64,000 nucleotides of DNA from Blastomonas ursincola (GCF_013607875.1 NZ_VDES01000004.1:1-64000), one strand, 5' to 3'; positions 33,867 to 43,808 are shown, counted from the first letter of the stretch. Notes: generated by a model not told the origin, from the sequence alone. Program-made: numbers and translations.

Positions 33867-34433
33867 TTACTGGACCACGAAGCTGGTGAAATAGACGTCC
33901 TCGACGCCGGCAAATCCGGTCTTGTCGACCAGGACGTCGTTGATCACCTTCTTGAGCTGGCCCTTGAGCTGCTCCTTGCCCTCGATCGTCTCGAGCTGGA
34001 TCGGGTCGAAATCGCTGATCGCCAGCAGGATCGCCGAGCGGATTGCGATATTGTGCTCGGTCAGCGCGGCGGGAACCTTCTCGTCGAAATAGGTCGATAC
34101 CGCGAGCGACATCTGCGCAAAGCCGCCGCCGCCGCGCAGATTGGCCGTGAACGGCTCCTCGATGGGCAGATAGGTGACCTTGAACTTGGCATCGAGATGG
34201 CTGCCGGAGGCGACCTGCTTGAGCCCGGCCGCCTTGGCCGACACGGTCGTGCCGTCTTTCAGCACCACCTTGGGCGCATTGGGGTCTTCATGCTCGCCGC
34301 CACCGATCATCCCGGCAGCGAAAAAGCCTGCAGCCGCGCCGCCACCGCCAAGCACCAGCACGGCGACAAGCGGAATGAGCAGCTTCTTGACCATGCCGCC
34401 CTTCTTCTTCGGTTCCTTTTCGGTTTCAGCCAT
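33867..34433 (-). CDS. fliL: Flagellar basal-body-associated protein FliL
   Basis: 188 residues. Stabilises the stator around the motor. A basic KEPKKKGGMVKK stretch is followed by one membrane helix (about 17-41) and a periplasmic domain with YLPIEEPFTANLRGGGGFAQ and MSLAVSTYFDEKVP. The C-terminus GVEDVYFTSFVVQ matches the conserved FliL ending. It starts after a 39-bp gap from fliK with GAGGGAA as ribosome site. Confidence 0.93.
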   Translation of the reverse strand: MAETEKEPKKKGGMVKKLLIPLVAVLVLGGGGAAAGFFAAGMIGGGEHEDPNAPKVVLKDGTTVSAKAAGLKQVASGSHLDAKFKVTYLPIEEPFTANLRGGGGFAQMSLAVSTYFDEKVPAALTEHNIAIRSAILLAISDFDPIQLETIEGKEQLKGQLKKVINDVLVDKTGFAGVEDVYFTSFVVQ

Positions 34434-34472
34434 TTCTCGGTTCCCTCAAGAGAATTTCATGCGTTAAAAAGT

Positions 34473-36884
34473 TCAGGCGTAGCGGACATTGCCGCGCGGA
34501 CGGCGTGGTGCCGGGTTGGCATCAGACGTCTGGTCGGCGGACGGCTGGCGCTGCGCCGCGTCACGGGCAGAGGCGCTTTCGGCGCCCGACTGGCCGCGCT
34601 GCTGTTGCTGCTGCGCCGATCCGTTCTGCGTACCCGGCGATTGCTGGCGCAGTTCGACGGTCACTTCGGCATTGCGCTGGCCATTGCTGCGCAGGTCCTG
34701 CTCGAGCCGATGCTGCGAACTGACCAGCGTGTCGCGGACCGCGTCATGCTCGGTGACGATGCGCACCTGATCGCGATCGGGCCCGGCGAGCATCTCGATA
34801 TCGATCCGGCCCAGATGCTCGGGCATGACCTGGATCTTCACCATCTGCCCGCCATCTGCCAGCTTGGCGATCTGGCTCTCGATCCCGGCGACAAAGCCCG
34901 CGTCGAATGCCAGATTGTGCACCGGAAGCTGCGCCTGCGCGGCGGCCTGCGGCGCGACAGAACCGCTTGCCTGCTGGACCGGCGCGTTGACCGCGTTGAG
35001 CGCGGCAGCCCATGCGGGGGGCACGGCTTCCGTCACCGTCGGCGCGGCGGGCTCGGCCGCCAGGCTGGAGGTAGCGGACTCGATGGACATTTCGGCGCGT
35101 TCCATCATCGCCGAGCGGAGATCGGCGGATCGTGGCGTCGGTACGACAGCGTCGAGCGCGCGGCGCACAGGCGTGCTGGTTTGCGGACGCGATGCCTGCG
35201 GCTGAGCCGGGGCGGCCATGGCCATCGGAGCGGCCTGCGCGACGCGCGAGGCATCGGGCGCGGTCGCCGTCGGTACGGTCACTTGCGGCGCGGCCGGCTG
35301 CTGGCGCGGTTCGATGGGCGCAGCGGCATTGGGAAGCGGACGTGCGGTGGCAGGCGTGCCTGCTGCCAAGGGCTGGGCCGCAGCGGCGGGGGGGCCGTCA
35401 CCTGCAGCAGGCGTCTCGCCGACCACCGGGGCGGCTTCGGCCACGGGCTGCGCTGCAACGGCCGCGACCGGCGCCTGAGCCATGACGGGCTGCGCGGCGG
35501 GCGGCGCCTCGAGCGACCGCGGTGCGATAGGAGCGGCGCCGGGCTCAGCGTGGCTCACCGGGGCGCTGACAGGTGCGCGATCGGTGACGGTGCGCTGGGG
35601 TGCGGCGGGAGAGGTTGCGGCGATGGCTGCCGGCTCGGCCGCCACCGGTGCGGCGGGCGCAGCCGCTGCAGTGGCGATCGGCTGGACGATCGGCGCATCG
35701 GGTCCATGGGATTGAACCGGTTCGACCGTTTCGCGCATGATTTTCGCCTTGCGCACATGCGGGGCTTGCTGCGTCGGATCAGGCCGGGCACCCGCAGACG
35801 CCACCGGCTCGGGCTGAGCGATGTCGGCGGACGGGGTGACGGGCGAAGCTTCTACGTTCGGCGCCACCAGGCTTGCAGCCAGTTGCGGCTGCGCGGCAAT
35901 GGCAGGATCGACCATCGGCTGGGCCGACTGGATTTGCGGGCTGACGATCGCTGCCGCCTTATCGGCGGGCTGGAGCGGCGTTGCCGCGACCTGCGGTGCG
36001 GCTGCGGAATGCGCGACCGGCACGGCCTTTGGCTGATCTGCGACCTTGGGCGCGGCTGCATGACGCGGCGCTTCGAGCGAAGCGTCCGCAGCGATGCCGG
36101 TCGTTTCCAGATCGGTCACCGGCGCTTCAGGACGCGGCGCCGCCGGTGCGACAGCGATGACCGGGGCCTGCAACGGCATCGTTTCGCCAGCGGCAGGCTT
36201 GTCGGCGCTTTCGCCATGCTCGCGCAGACGCACTGCGACAGGCGTGGCGGGTGCAGCAATATCCGTTCCGGTTTCGGCTTCGCCCTGGATTTGTGCCCGG
36301 ATCGGCATCGGGGCATCGGCGCGGATGAGGTTCCTGAGATGGGGCACTTCCGACGCGTGCGGCAGCGGTTGCACCGTCAGCGCGGATTGCGCACTAGCCT
36401 GTTCGGGCAGGGCTTCAGCCTCGGTGTCTTCCATGGGCAGTGTCACGGTGGGCGCGGTGTGCGGCAGGTCGTGAGCGCGGGGGGCCTGGGTGATGGTGGC
36501 AGCACCGCTCAGCGCCGCCTCGATCAGCTGCGAGGCGCTCGCCTCTTCGGGAAGCGCGACGACGACCGGCGCTTGCAGTGCGACCGCCGGCCTGGCGGCC
36601 TCGGGCAGCGTGACCCGAACAGGCTCACCGGACGGCGGTGCCACCGGCGCGGGTTCGCCCAGGTCAGCGAGCGTTGCGGCAAAAGCGCCCTCGCCCGCAC
36701 CCTGCGCGACCGCGACGGGCGCAATCATGCCCGCAACGGATCCATCCGTTCCGGTCATCAGCGCCAGCTGGCTGGCAAAGGGGTTGGCGTCCAGGTTCAT
36801 GCCCGGTTTGACAGCAGGAAGCGTGCCAATTGAAAGCGAAAGCAGCGACGACCCTGAAAGGGCCTGCATCATGTCCTGGCTCAT
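34473..36884 (-). CDS. fliK: Flagellar hook-length control protein FliK
   Basis: 803 residues, about twice the enterobacterial length. Secreted ruler that measures the hook and triggers the FlhB switch. Residues about 60-660 are a long Ala/Pro-rich, low-complexity region. The conserved C-terminal domain begins near LAFDAGFVAGIESQIAKLAD and contains MVKIQVMPEHLGRIDIEML and SSQHRLEQDLRSNG. A Gln-rich tail (AQQQQQRGQ) follows. The start overlaps the fliJ stop by four bases (ATGA). Confidence 0.9.
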   Translation of the reverse strand: MSQDMMQALSGSSLLSLSIGTLPAVKPGMNLDANPFASQLALMTGTDGSVAGMIAPVAVAQGAGEGAFAATLADLGEPAPVAPPSGEPVRVTLPEAARPAVALQAPVVVALPEEASASQLIEAALSGAATITQAPRAHDLPHTAPTVTLPMEDTEAEALPEQASAQSALTVQPLPHASEVPHLRNLIRADAPMPIRAQIQGEAETGTDIAAPATPVAVRLREHGESADKPAAGETMPLQAPVIAVAPAAPRPEAPVTDLETTGIAADASLEAPRHAAAPKVADQPKAVPVAHSAAAPQVAATPLQPADKAAAIVSPQIQSAQPMVDPAIAAQPQLAASLVAPNVEASPVTPSADIAQPEPVASAGARPDPTQQAPHVRKAKIMRETVEPVQSHGPDAPIVQPIATAAAAPAAPVAAEPAAIAATSPAAPQRTVTDRAPVSAPVSHAEPGAAPIAPRSLEAPPAAQPVMAQAPVAAVAAQPVAEAAPVVGETPAAGDGPPAAAAQPLAAGTPATARPLPNAAAPIEPRQQPAAPQVTVPTATAPDASRVAQAAPMAMAAPAQPQASRPQTSTPVRRALDAVVPTPRSADLRSAMMERAEMSIESATSSLAAEPAAPTVTEAVPPAWAAALNAVNAPVQQASGSVAPQAAAQAQLPVHNLAFDAGFVAGIESQIAKLADGGQMVKIQVMPEHLGRIDIEMLAGPDRDQVRIVTEHDAVRDTLVSSQHRLEQDLRSNGQRNAEVTVELRQQSPGTQNGSAQQQQQRGQSGAESASARDAAQRQPSADQTSDANPAPRRPRGNVRYA

Positions 36885-37306
36885 TCCTCTGCCTCCTTGG
36901 GATATTTTCTCTTGAGCGGCAGGCGCGCGGCCTTGCGCTCGGCGGTCTCGTCCGCCGCCGCGATGGCCCTGCCCAGCAGCTTGGATGTGGTTTCACGGTC
37001 GATATAGGCGGCAGTGCGTTGCCGCTCTGCCTGGGCAAGCGCTTGCCGCGCCCGGCCGAGCGCGACATTGATCTCGCCATCGGCGCGGATCAGCCGCTGC
37101 GCGAGCTCGAGCTGCGCATGGAGTGCTGCGCCATTCTGGCAGTGCCCGGCATCGAATGCATTGTCGCGCAAGCGCTTCAGGCGCTCGGCATTGTTCTGCA
37201 GCACCGCCTCGTTGCGCTGGGCCGTGGCCGCCGCACCAATGGCGAGCTTGACCTGCGCCTCGCGGACCGCGTGCACGCGCTTCCAGGATTTGGGCTTCAG
37301 GCTCAT
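36881..37306 (-). CDS. fliJ: FliJ-like flagellar export protein
   Basis: 141 residues, almost all predicted coiled coil (VREAQVKLAIGAAATAQRNE, LRQARQALAQ-like heptads), as in FliJ, the stalk of the export ATPase. Sequence conservation in this family is low, so position between fliI and fliK and the coiled-coil character are the main evidence. Overlaps fliI and fliK by four bases on either side. Confidence 0.82.
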   Translation of the reverse strand: MSLKPKSWKRVHAVREAQVKLAIGAAATAQRNEAVLQNNAERLKRLRDNAFDAGHCQNGAALHAQLELAQRLIRADGEINVALGRARQALAQAERQRTAAYIDRETTSKLLGRAIAAADETAERKAARLPLKRKYPKEAEE

Positions 37307-38634
37307 GCGCCAAAGCTCTGCAGCAGTTCAGCGACGCTTTCGTCGAGATCGATCCGGTCGTGCGGCCCCTGGCGGATGAACGCCAGCAGATCGGGCCGGC
37401 GCGCCACCGCCTCGTCGATATTCGCGTCCGAACCCTCGCGATAGGCGCCCATCAGCAGCAGGTCGCGATTTTCCTCATAGGCCGACCAGATGCGGCGGAA
37501 ATTCGCCATCGCGCGGCGATGCTCGTCGGAGATGATGTCGGTCGCGACGCGGCTCAGCGACTTGCCGATGTCGATCGCCGGGAAGATGCCCTGCTCGGCC
37601 ATCGACCGCGACAGGATGATATGCCCGTCGACGATCGCGCGTGCGCCATCGACCACCGGGTCGTCGAGATCGTCGCCATCGGCGAGCACGGTGTAGAGCG
37701 CGGTGATCGATCCGCCGCTTTCCTTGTCATTGCCCGCGCGCTCGACCAGCTTGGGGATCAGCGCGAGTGCGGAAGGCGGATAGCCCTTCATCGTCGGCGG
37801 CTCGCCCAGCGCCAGGCCGATCTCGCGCTGCGCATGCGCGACGCGGGTGAGGCTGTCGATGATCAGCAGCACCTTCTTGCCCTGCTTGCGGAAATATTCG
37901 GCAATCGCGGTCGCGCGGAACGCGGCGCGCAGGCGCAGGATCGGGCTGTGATCCGCCGGGACCGCGACGGTCACGGTGCGCGACTTCATCGGGCCGGACA
38001 TCTTGGTCTCGACGAAATCGCTGACCTCGCGGCCGCGTTCGCCGATCAGTCCGACGACGATCACGTCCGCCTCGGCAAAGCCGATGATCTGGCCGATCAG
38101 CACCGATTTGCCGACGCCCGAACCTGCCGCCACCGCGATGCGCTGGCCATGGCCGGCCGTCAGCAGCGCGTTGATCGCACGCACGCCAAGGTCAATGGTC
38201 TTGGTCACCCGGCCCCGGTTGAGCACATTTTCGCGCTTGCCAGCGAGCGGCCAGCGGTCATGCGCGATGATCGGGCCCATGCCATCGAGCGGCTCACCCA
38301 TCGGGCCGATGATGCGGCCCAGCAGCGCATCGCCAACCACTGCCATATTGGCTTGGGCGTCAGGCTCCACGCGCGCGCCGCTGCGCAGCGCGGCATCGCT
38401 TTCCAAAGGCACCATCATCGCGCGCGATCCGCGAAAGCCCGCGATTTCTGCACGGATACGGCGGCCATCGGCGGCGCGCACCGACCCGCCATAGCCGATT
38501 GGATAATCGAAACCGGTGACTTCGAGCATGCCGCCCTCGTGCGCGACCAGGCGGCCGACGCGGCGCGGCCCTGCCTCGAGCGCGGCGATCTTGTCGGTGA
38601 ACTGGCGAACCGCCTCTTCCTGTGCCGCGATCAC
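37303..38634 (-). CDS. fliI: Flagellum-specific ATPase FliI
   Basis: About 443 residues. Hexameric ATPase of the export apparatus. Walker A AGSGVGKS at about 170-177; GLIGERGREVSDFVE and KKVLLIIDSLTRVAHAQREI (Walker B) are typical, as is GEPPTMKGYPPSAL. The start is GTG 38634, overlapping the fliH stop as GTGA. A longer ATG frame from 38775 runs inside fliH and is rejected. Confidence 0.95.
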   Translation of the reverse strand: MIAAQEEAVRQFTDKIAALEAGPRRVGRLVAHEGGMLEVTGFDYPIGYGGSVRAADGRRIRAEIAGFRGSRAMMVPLESDAALRSGARVEPDAQANMAVVGDALLGRIIGPMGEPLDGMGPIIAHDRWPLAGKRENVLNRGRVTKTIDLGVRAINALLTAGHGQRIAVAAGSGVGKSVLIGQIIGFAEADVIVVGLIGERGREVSDFVETKMSGPMKSRTVTVAVPADHSPILRLRAAFRATAIAEYFRKQGKKVLLIIDSLTRVAHAQREIGLALGEPPTMKGYPPSALALIPKLVERAGNDKESGGSITALYTVLADGDDLDDPVVDGARAIVDGHIILSRSMAEQGIFPAIDIGKSLSRVATDIISDEHRRAMANFRRIWSAYEENRDLLLMGAYREGSDANIDEAVARRPDLLAFIRQGPHDRIDLDESVAELLQSFGA

Positions 38635-39311
38635 TGGTCGCCCTCCAGATCGTCGATCAGGCCCTGCAGCGCATCGAGCATCGGCTGGGTGCCCTGCTCG
38701 ATCCAGCCATCGGCATGGTTCAAGGAAACCGTACCCCGTCGGATCGACGGATCGGCGGTGAGCACCAGTCCGCATTCGGCATCGCCGAGCAGCTTGAGGT
38801 CATCGGGGTGAAGGTGCAGCGCGCTGCCGCGCATGTCGCGCGTGACGAGCGTGGCGAGCGAGCGGCAATGCCTTTCGAGCACGGCAGCGTCGGGTTCGGC
38901 AAATCCGCTCGAGCGTTCGAGCATTTGCTTCATTGCATGCAGCAACATCGCGCAAAGCCCCTGCGACAGCTGCGGGCGCAGCGCGGTGATCGCCTGGGCC
39001 AGGGCCTGGGTCGCAGCGTCGCTCGCCTGCATCTCGGCCTGGGCCTGGGCGATGCCATCGGCAACGCCCTGCTCATAGGCCTGGACCAGCAGCTCGTCCT
39101 GCGACGGGCCGGTTTCGACCATGAGGTCGCCATCGAACCCGTCTTCCTCGCCGAAATCCACCGGTTCGGCATGAAGCTCGGCTTCGGCAAGGTCGGCCAT
39201 CGACGAGAAGATCGGCGACGGACGGAAGGCGCTGGCGGCGGGCTGCATCTGCCAGACCGGCATGAACTGCGCCTCGCCGGTGGGCGTGATGGAGATCGGA
39301 CGATCAGACAT
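38631..39311 (-). CDS. fliH: Flagellar assembly protein FliH
   Basis: 226 residues. Regulator that binds FliI and anchors it at the export gate. The central QDELLVQAYEQGVADGIAQA segment is the usual FliH helix, followed by a C-terminal domain with SLATLVTRDMRGSALHLHPD. Poorly conserved family; position between fliG and fliI supports it. Overlaps fliG by 8 bp and fliI by 4 bp. Confidence 0.88.
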   Translation of the reverse strand: MSDRPISITPTGEAQFMPVWQMQPAASAFRPSPIFSSMADLAEAELHAEPVDFGEEDGFDGDLMVETGPSQDELLVQAYEQGVADGIAQAQAEMQASDAATQALAQAITALRPQLSQGLCAMLLHAMKQMLERSSGFAEPDAAVLERHCRSLATLVTRDMRGSALHLHPDDLKLLGDAECGLVLTADPSIRRGTVSLNHADGWIEQGTQPMLDALQGLIDDLEGDQ

Positions 39312-40356
39312 ATTCGTCGCCGCCTCCGCCGATCACGATATCGCCGGCATCGGCCATGCGCTTGGCCACCTGGATGACCGCACGCTGTGCCTCGAGCACC
39401 TCGGACATTGGCATAGGGCCGCGATCGGCGATCTCGTCGGCGATCGACTGCGCCGCGCGGCTCGACATGCAGCCGAACATCTTGTCGCGCAGCTTGTCTT
39501 CCGCACCCTTGAGCGCGGGGACCAGCAGCTTGGATTCGAGCCCGCGCACCAACGTGCCCAGATCCTTGGCATCAAGCCGGATAAGATCGGCAAAGACGAA
39601 CATCTCGTCCTCGATCCGCCGGGCAATATCCTTGTCGCGCTTGGTCACCGCCTTGATGATGCGCTGGCTTTCGCGCTTGTTGATGATGTTCATGATCGCC
39701 GCCGCATCGGACGTGCCGCCCGAGGACGATGCGCCGCCACCGCTGCGCGGGGCTCCGGCCTGGTTGACCAGCAGCGCCTCGATCGTCTCGATCGCCTCGG
39801 GGCTCACCGGCCCCAGGGTGGCAAGGCGGAAGACGACATCCTCCTGCGCTTCGGGGGGCAGCAGCTGCAGCACATTGGCGGCGATTTCAGGCTTGAGGAA
39901 CGACAGCACCACCGCCGCGATCTGCGGGTGTTCATGCTCGACCAGCAGCGCGATCTCGACCGGGTCCATCCACTTGAGCGCCTCGAGCCCGCCACCGGCC
40001 TTTTTCGGCGCGATCTTGGTCAGCATCGTTTCGGCACGGCGGTCGCCCAGCGCGCGCTTCAGCATGCCCTCGATCTGCTCTTCGGCCTTGTAGCCCAGCA
40101 TCGTGCGGTTGCGCGCCTTGTCGATGAACATGTCGAGCACTTCGTTGATGTCCTCGGCACCGATATCGGCGACGGTGTACATCATCTCGCTGAGCTGGCG
40201 GACTTCCTCGGGCTCCAGCCGGGCGAGGATCTCGGCGGCCTGCTCTTCGGAGAACAGCAGCATCAGGATCGCTGCGGCCTGCTGGCCAGGGATCGGGCGC
40301 CGTGCGGGAGCGGCGGCACCGCCCTCTTCGGCCATGGTGTCGAGAACATCAGGCAT
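39304..40356 (-). CDS. fliG: Flagellar motor switch protein FliG
   Basis: About 350 residues. C-ring rotor protein that contacts FliF, FliM and the stator. QQAAAILMLLFSEEQAAEIL opens the N-terminal domain. EHPQ at 142-145 marks the middle domain. The C-terminal torque region carries MFVFADLIRLDAKDLGTLVR and KMFGCMSSRAAQSI. ATG 40356 has AGGAG upstream and overlaps the fliF stop by 8 bp. Confidence 0.95.
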   Translation of the reverse strand: MPDVLDTMAEEGGAAAPARRPIPGQQAAAILMLLFSEEQAAEILARLEPEEVRQLSEMMYTVADIGAEDINEVLDMFIDKARNRTMLGYKAEEQIEGMLKRALGDRRAETMLTKIAPKKAGGGLEALKWMDPVEIALLVEHEHPQIAAVVLSFLKPEIAANVLQLLPPEAQEDVVFRLATLGPVSPEAIETIEALLVNQAGAPRSGGGASSSGGTSDAAAIMNIINKRESQRIIKAVTKRDKDIARRIEDEMFVFADLIRLDAKDLGTLVRGLESKLLVPALKGAEDKLRDKMFGCMSSRAAQSIADEIADRGPMPMSEVLEAQRAVIQVAKRMADAGDIVIGGGGDEYV

Positions 40357-42130
40357 TGGCAGGCTCCTTGCCAGCGTCGGCATTGCCCTTCAGCAGCTCA
40401 CGGACCACCAGAGTGGCGTGGTCGGGATTCTGCCGGACGAAATTCTGGATCAGCAGCGCGCGCTCCTGATAGGTCGAAGCGGCATTGATCATGTCGAGCG
40501 TGACCGGTTCGTTCTCCTTGGGAGCGCGGGCGGCTGCACCACCGCCATTGGCAGCGTCCTTGCCATCGGTTCCCAGCGCCTGCGACAGCAGCTCGCCGGT
40601 TTCCGCCGCCTTGACCGCGTCTGCGGCAGCCTTTTCATCGGCCTTCTGGCGGGTGTAGCGCTTCAGCAGCGGGCGGCCGATGCCGAAGATCAGCGCCAGC
40701 GCCACCAGCAGCGCGGAAACGTTGCGAACCACCATGTTGAACCAGCTGGCTTCGTAGAACGGCTCCTCGACCTTGGTGACCGGCTCGAAATTGCGCGACG
40801 AGATCGCAACCTGGTCGCCGCGCGCGGTATCGAAGCCGATCGCGCCCTTGACCAGCGCCTCGATGGCCGCGATTTCCTGCGGGCTGCGCTCCTTGCCGCC
40901 CGGCAGGTTCTTGACCGCGACGGCGACCGAGATGCGGGTGACCTTGCCCGAAGGCTCCTTGGTCACCGCGATCTGGCGGCCCAGTTCGAAATTGCGGTTG
41001 GTCTGCTCGTTGCGCGTGGTCGGCGCACCGGGAGCGGCGGCTTCCGCGCCGGTCAGCTGGCCACCGGCCTGCGGCGTGACATTGGGATCGGCGGGAGGCT
41101 GGTTGGCCAGCGCGCCGGGGACGCCTCCGGCAGGAGCAGGGCTGGTCTCGGTCGAGATCGACGTCTGCTCGCTCTTCACCCGCGCTTCATCGGCAGGGAA
41201 GCTTTCGGTGGTCGCCTGGCGCTCGGTCATGTTGATCTCGGTCGAGACCTCGGCAACGAAATTGCCGGCGCCCAGAACCGGGGTCAGCAGCGCGTTGAGC
41301 TGCCGACGATAACGCTCCTCGATAGCTTCCTTCATCTCGATCTGCTGCTCGACGCCGTTCATTCCGTTCTTGCCGTCGCCCGAGAGCAGGCGGCCATTCT
41401 GGTCGACGACCGAGACATTGTCGGCCGACAGCCCGGGGACCGAGCTGGCGACGAGATGGATGATCGCCTGGACCTGCGATTCGGGCAGGCGTCCGGCATT
41501 GGCGAGCTGGAGCACGACCGAGGCGGCCGGCTCGTTGCGGTCGCGGATGAACACGCTGGGCGGTTCGACCGCGAGATGGACGCGTGCCGAGACCACCGAT
41601 TCCATCGCCTCGATGCTGCGCGCCAGATCGAGCTCGCGCGCGGCGCGGAGCTTTTCATTCTCCACCGCGCGGCTGGCCCCCATCGGCATCGACGAGATCA
41701 GCTCGTCGCCGCTCGGCGCGCTCTTGGGCAGGCCCTGCGCGGCGAGCGCGATCTTGGCCTTGTGGTAATCGTCTTCGGAGACCATGATCGTGCCCGAGCT
41801 TTCCTCGAAGCTGTACGGGATGGTCGAGCTGTCGAGCGCGGCGATCACCGCCGCCTTGTCGCTATCGGGCAGGCCGCGGAACAGGTCGCGTTGCGGCGGT
41901 TCGCGTAAGGCTGCCCAGGCGAGCACCGAAAGCAGCACGACGCCCAGAAAGCCGACCAGCGGCATCGCCTTGGACACCGCCGGCTGGCTCATGAAATTGC
42001 GGACCTGCGCCGGGATCGCCGTGCCGTTCAGCACGCGCGCGCCGGCACCAGCCCCGGTGCCGGGGCTTCCGGGGATCACGGCCGGAGCGGATCCGTCGAC
42101 ATTATTGGGGGTGATGGTGATGTCGGACAT
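40349..42130 (-). CDS. fliF: Flagellar MS-ring protein FliF
   Basis: 593 residues. Builds the MS ring in the inner membrane. First membrane helix near 57-74 (LVGFLGVVLLSVLAWAAL), second near 463-485 (VVRNVSALLVALALIFGIG). The ring-building motifs are clear: IPYSFEESSGTIMVSEDDYH, KIALAAQGLPKS and VVSARVHLAVEPPSVFIRDR. The C-terminal tail (TLDMINAASTYQERALLIQN) binds FliG. It follows fliE by 3 bp. Confidence 0.96.
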   Translation of the reverse strand: MSDITITPNNVDGSAPAVIPGSPGTGAGAGARVLNGTAIPAQVRNFMSQPAVSKAMPLVGFLGVVLLSVLAWAALREPPQRDLFRGLPDSDKAAVIAALDSSTIPYSFEESSGTIMVSEDDYHKAKIALAAQGLPKSAPSGDELISSMPMGASRAVENEKLRAARELDLARSIEAMESVVSARVHLAVEPPSVFIRDRNEPAASVVLQLANAGRLPESQVQAIIHLVASSVPGLSADNVSVVDQNGRLLSGDGKNGMNGVEQQIEMKEAIEERYRRQLNALLTPVLGAGNFVAEVSTEINMTERQATTESFPADEARVKSEQTSISTETSPAPAGGVPGALANQPPADPNVTPQAGGQLTGAEAAAPGAPTTRNEQTNRNFELGRQIAVTKEPSGKVTRISVAVAVKNLPGGKERSPQEIAAIEALVKGAIGFDTARGDQVAISSRNFEPVTKVEEPFYEASWFNMVVRNVSALLVALALIFGIGRPLLKRYTRQKADEKAAADAVKAAETGELLSQALGTDGKDAANGGGAAARAPKENEPVTLDMINAASTYQERALLIQNFVRQNPDHATLVVRELLKGNADAGKEPANA

Positions 42131-42133
42131 GGA

Positions 42134-42478
42134 TTACACCGGCATGTTCATGATGTCCTGATAGGCGGACAGCAATTTGTTACGGACCTGCAGCGTCGCT
42201 TCGAAACCGATCGACGCCTTTTGCTTGGCCATCATCACCGCCGCGATGTCGGTGGTCTGGCCCATTTCATAGGCGGTCGCGGCCTCGGACGAGGCGTGCT
42301 GCACCTGGTTGACCTGGTCGAGCGCGGTCTTGAGCGTGCCCGAAAAGCCGTCCGTCCGGGTCTCGGTCGGCTCGGTGCCCAGCATCGGGGATTTCTTGCT
42401 GATCTGCTGCAGCGCGCTGTTCTGTTGCAGAATGGCGTTGCGGGCGGCCATGATCGAGCTGCTGATATTGGTGCTCAT
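42134..42478 (-). CDS. fliE: Flagellar hook-basal body complex protein FliE
   Basis: 114 residues. Rod-base adaptor between the MS ring and the rod. C-terminal ALDQVNQVQHASSEAATAYE and KQKASIGFEATLQVRNKLL then SAYQDIMNMPV are diagnostic. It follows the flbD-like gene by 22 bp and begins the structural part of the operon. Confidence 0.94.
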   Translation of the reverse strand: MSTNISSSIMAARNAILQQNSALQQISKKSPMLGTEPTETRTDGFSGTLKTALDQVNQVQHASSEAATAYEMGQTTDIAAVMMAKQKASIGFEATLQVRNKLLSAYQDIMNMPV

Positions 42479-42500
42479 GGGTTCTGTTTCCCGTTATCGA

Positions 42501-43808
42501 TCAGGCTGCGGCTGCCAGCTCGCGCATATTGGCGAGGCGGTAGCGCAGGGTGCGTTCGGAGATGCCGAGCATCTTGGCGGTTTCGCGGCGGTTGCCGCCA
42601 TTCTCGTCGAGCGCGCGCTGGATCGCGTCATGCTCGACTGCGCGCGACAGGCTGTGCAGATCGCTGCCGCGCATCAGGCGGGCGGAACCGGCGGCAGGCA
42701 CAGGATCGGCACGCGGCGTGCTGATCTGCGGCGCGGCGACGGGCTGGACCGGAGCGGGCGTGAACAGGCGGACGGGGGCAAGGCCCAGATCCTCGGCTTC
42801 GATGGCATCGCCTTCACGCAGAACCAGTGCGCGCTGCAGCACATTGCCCAGCTCGCGGGCGTTGCCCGGCCAGCTGTGCGCCTGCAGCGTTTCAAGCGCT
42901 TCCGCGCTCAGCCAGGCGAAATCGTCGCCCGCATTCTGCATGCGCAGCAGCATGGCGGCGGCAATGGCGCGGACATCCTGACGGCGATCGGCAAGGCGGG
43001 GGAGTGCGATCGGCATCACGTTGAGGCGCCAGTAAAGGTCTTCGCGGAACTCGCCGGCGGCGACCAGCTCGGCGGCATCGCGGTTGGCGGCGGTGACGAT
43101 GCGGACATCGACCTTGACCGCGCGGGTCTCGCCGACGGGCAGGACTTCGCCTTCCTGCAGCGCGCGCAGCAGCTTGGCCTGGAGCGCCAGCGGCAGCTCG
43201 GTGATCTCGTCGAGGAACAATGTGCCGCCATCGGCCGCGCGGAACAGGCCCTCGCCATCGGCCGATGCGCCGGTGAACGCACCCTTCTTGTGGCCGAACA
43301 GAATCGCCTCGACCATGGTTTCGGGCAGCGCAGCGCAGTTGACCGCGATGAACGGGCCCTTGGCGCGCGGGCTTTCGTCATGCACCAGACGCGCCATGCC
43401 TTCCTTGCCGGTGCCGGTTTCGCCTTGGATCAGCACCGCAGCCTCGCTGCGTGCGATGCGGGCGGCATAGCCCATCAGCTTGGCCATGGCGGGTTCGCCG
43501 ACGGCGGGGCCGCGTCCGGCGCGCAGCAGCTCTGCCACCAGCGCCAGGCCAAGCGCCATGTCGTCAAAGCCGAAGGCGATGCGCGCGGGCAGGCCGTTGG
43601 CAGCGCGGACGAGCGACGGTGCGCCGTCGCGAAAATCGATGAGAATGTCACGATGGCTGGCCGAAGCGATTTCCGCGGCCATCAGCACCTTGGCGGTCTG
43701 CACGGTCGCAGCACCTGCGGCGACCGGCTTGATCCAGGCCGATGCGAGCCAGCTTTCCAGCATGGGCAGATTTTCACGAACCGCCTCGCTGATAGTGCAT
43801 TCGATCAT
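42501..43808 (-). CDS. Sigma-54-dependent flagellar regulator (FlbD/FleQ-like)
   Basis: 435 residues. AAA+ activator of sigma-54 RNA polymerase. N-terminal about 115 residues do not read as a canonical receiver domain, as in FlbD/FleQ-type flagellar regulators. Walker A GETGTGKE at about 129-136; GAFTGA at 176-181 contacts sigma-54; GGTLFLDEI is Walker B. The C-terminal Fis-type helix-turn-helix is NGGNRRETAKMLGISERTLR. ATG 43808 is chosen because the conserved N-terminus starts here and a perfect sigma-54 promoter lies about 70 bp upstream. The gene heads the flagellar operon and is divergent from the flagellins, so it probably controls both. Confidence 0.92.
   Translation of the reverse strand: MIECTISEAVRENLPMLESWLASAWIKPVAAGAATVQTAKVLMAAEIASASHRDILIDFRDGAPSLVRAANGLPARIAFGFDDMALGLALVAELLRAGRGPAVGEPAMAKLMGYAARIARSEAAVLIQGETGTGKEGMARLVHDESPRAKGPFIAVNCAALPETMVEAILFGHKKGAFTGASADGEGLFRAADGGTLFLDEITELPLALQAKLLRALQEGEVLPVGETRAVKVDVRIVTAANRDAAELVAAGEFREDLYWRLNVMPIALPRLADRRQDVRAIAAAMLLRMQNAGDDFAWLSAEALETLQAHSWPGNARELGNVLQRALVLREGDAIEAEDLGLAPVRLFTPAPVQPVAAPQISTPRADPVPAAGSARLMRGSDLHSLSRAVEHDAIQRALDENGGNRRETAKMLGISERTLRYRLANMRELAAAA

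Noticed and set aside
32829-36833. A 1334-codon plus-strand open frame over the fliM-fliK region
   Set aside because: It is antisense to well-recognised fliM, fliL and fliK. The Arg/Gly-rich product is a reflection of FliK Ala/Pro codons.
38635-38775. Upstream ATG start for fliI giving 490 residues
   Set aside because: The extension lies inside fliH. GTG 38634 overlaps the fliH stop and gives a normal FliI.
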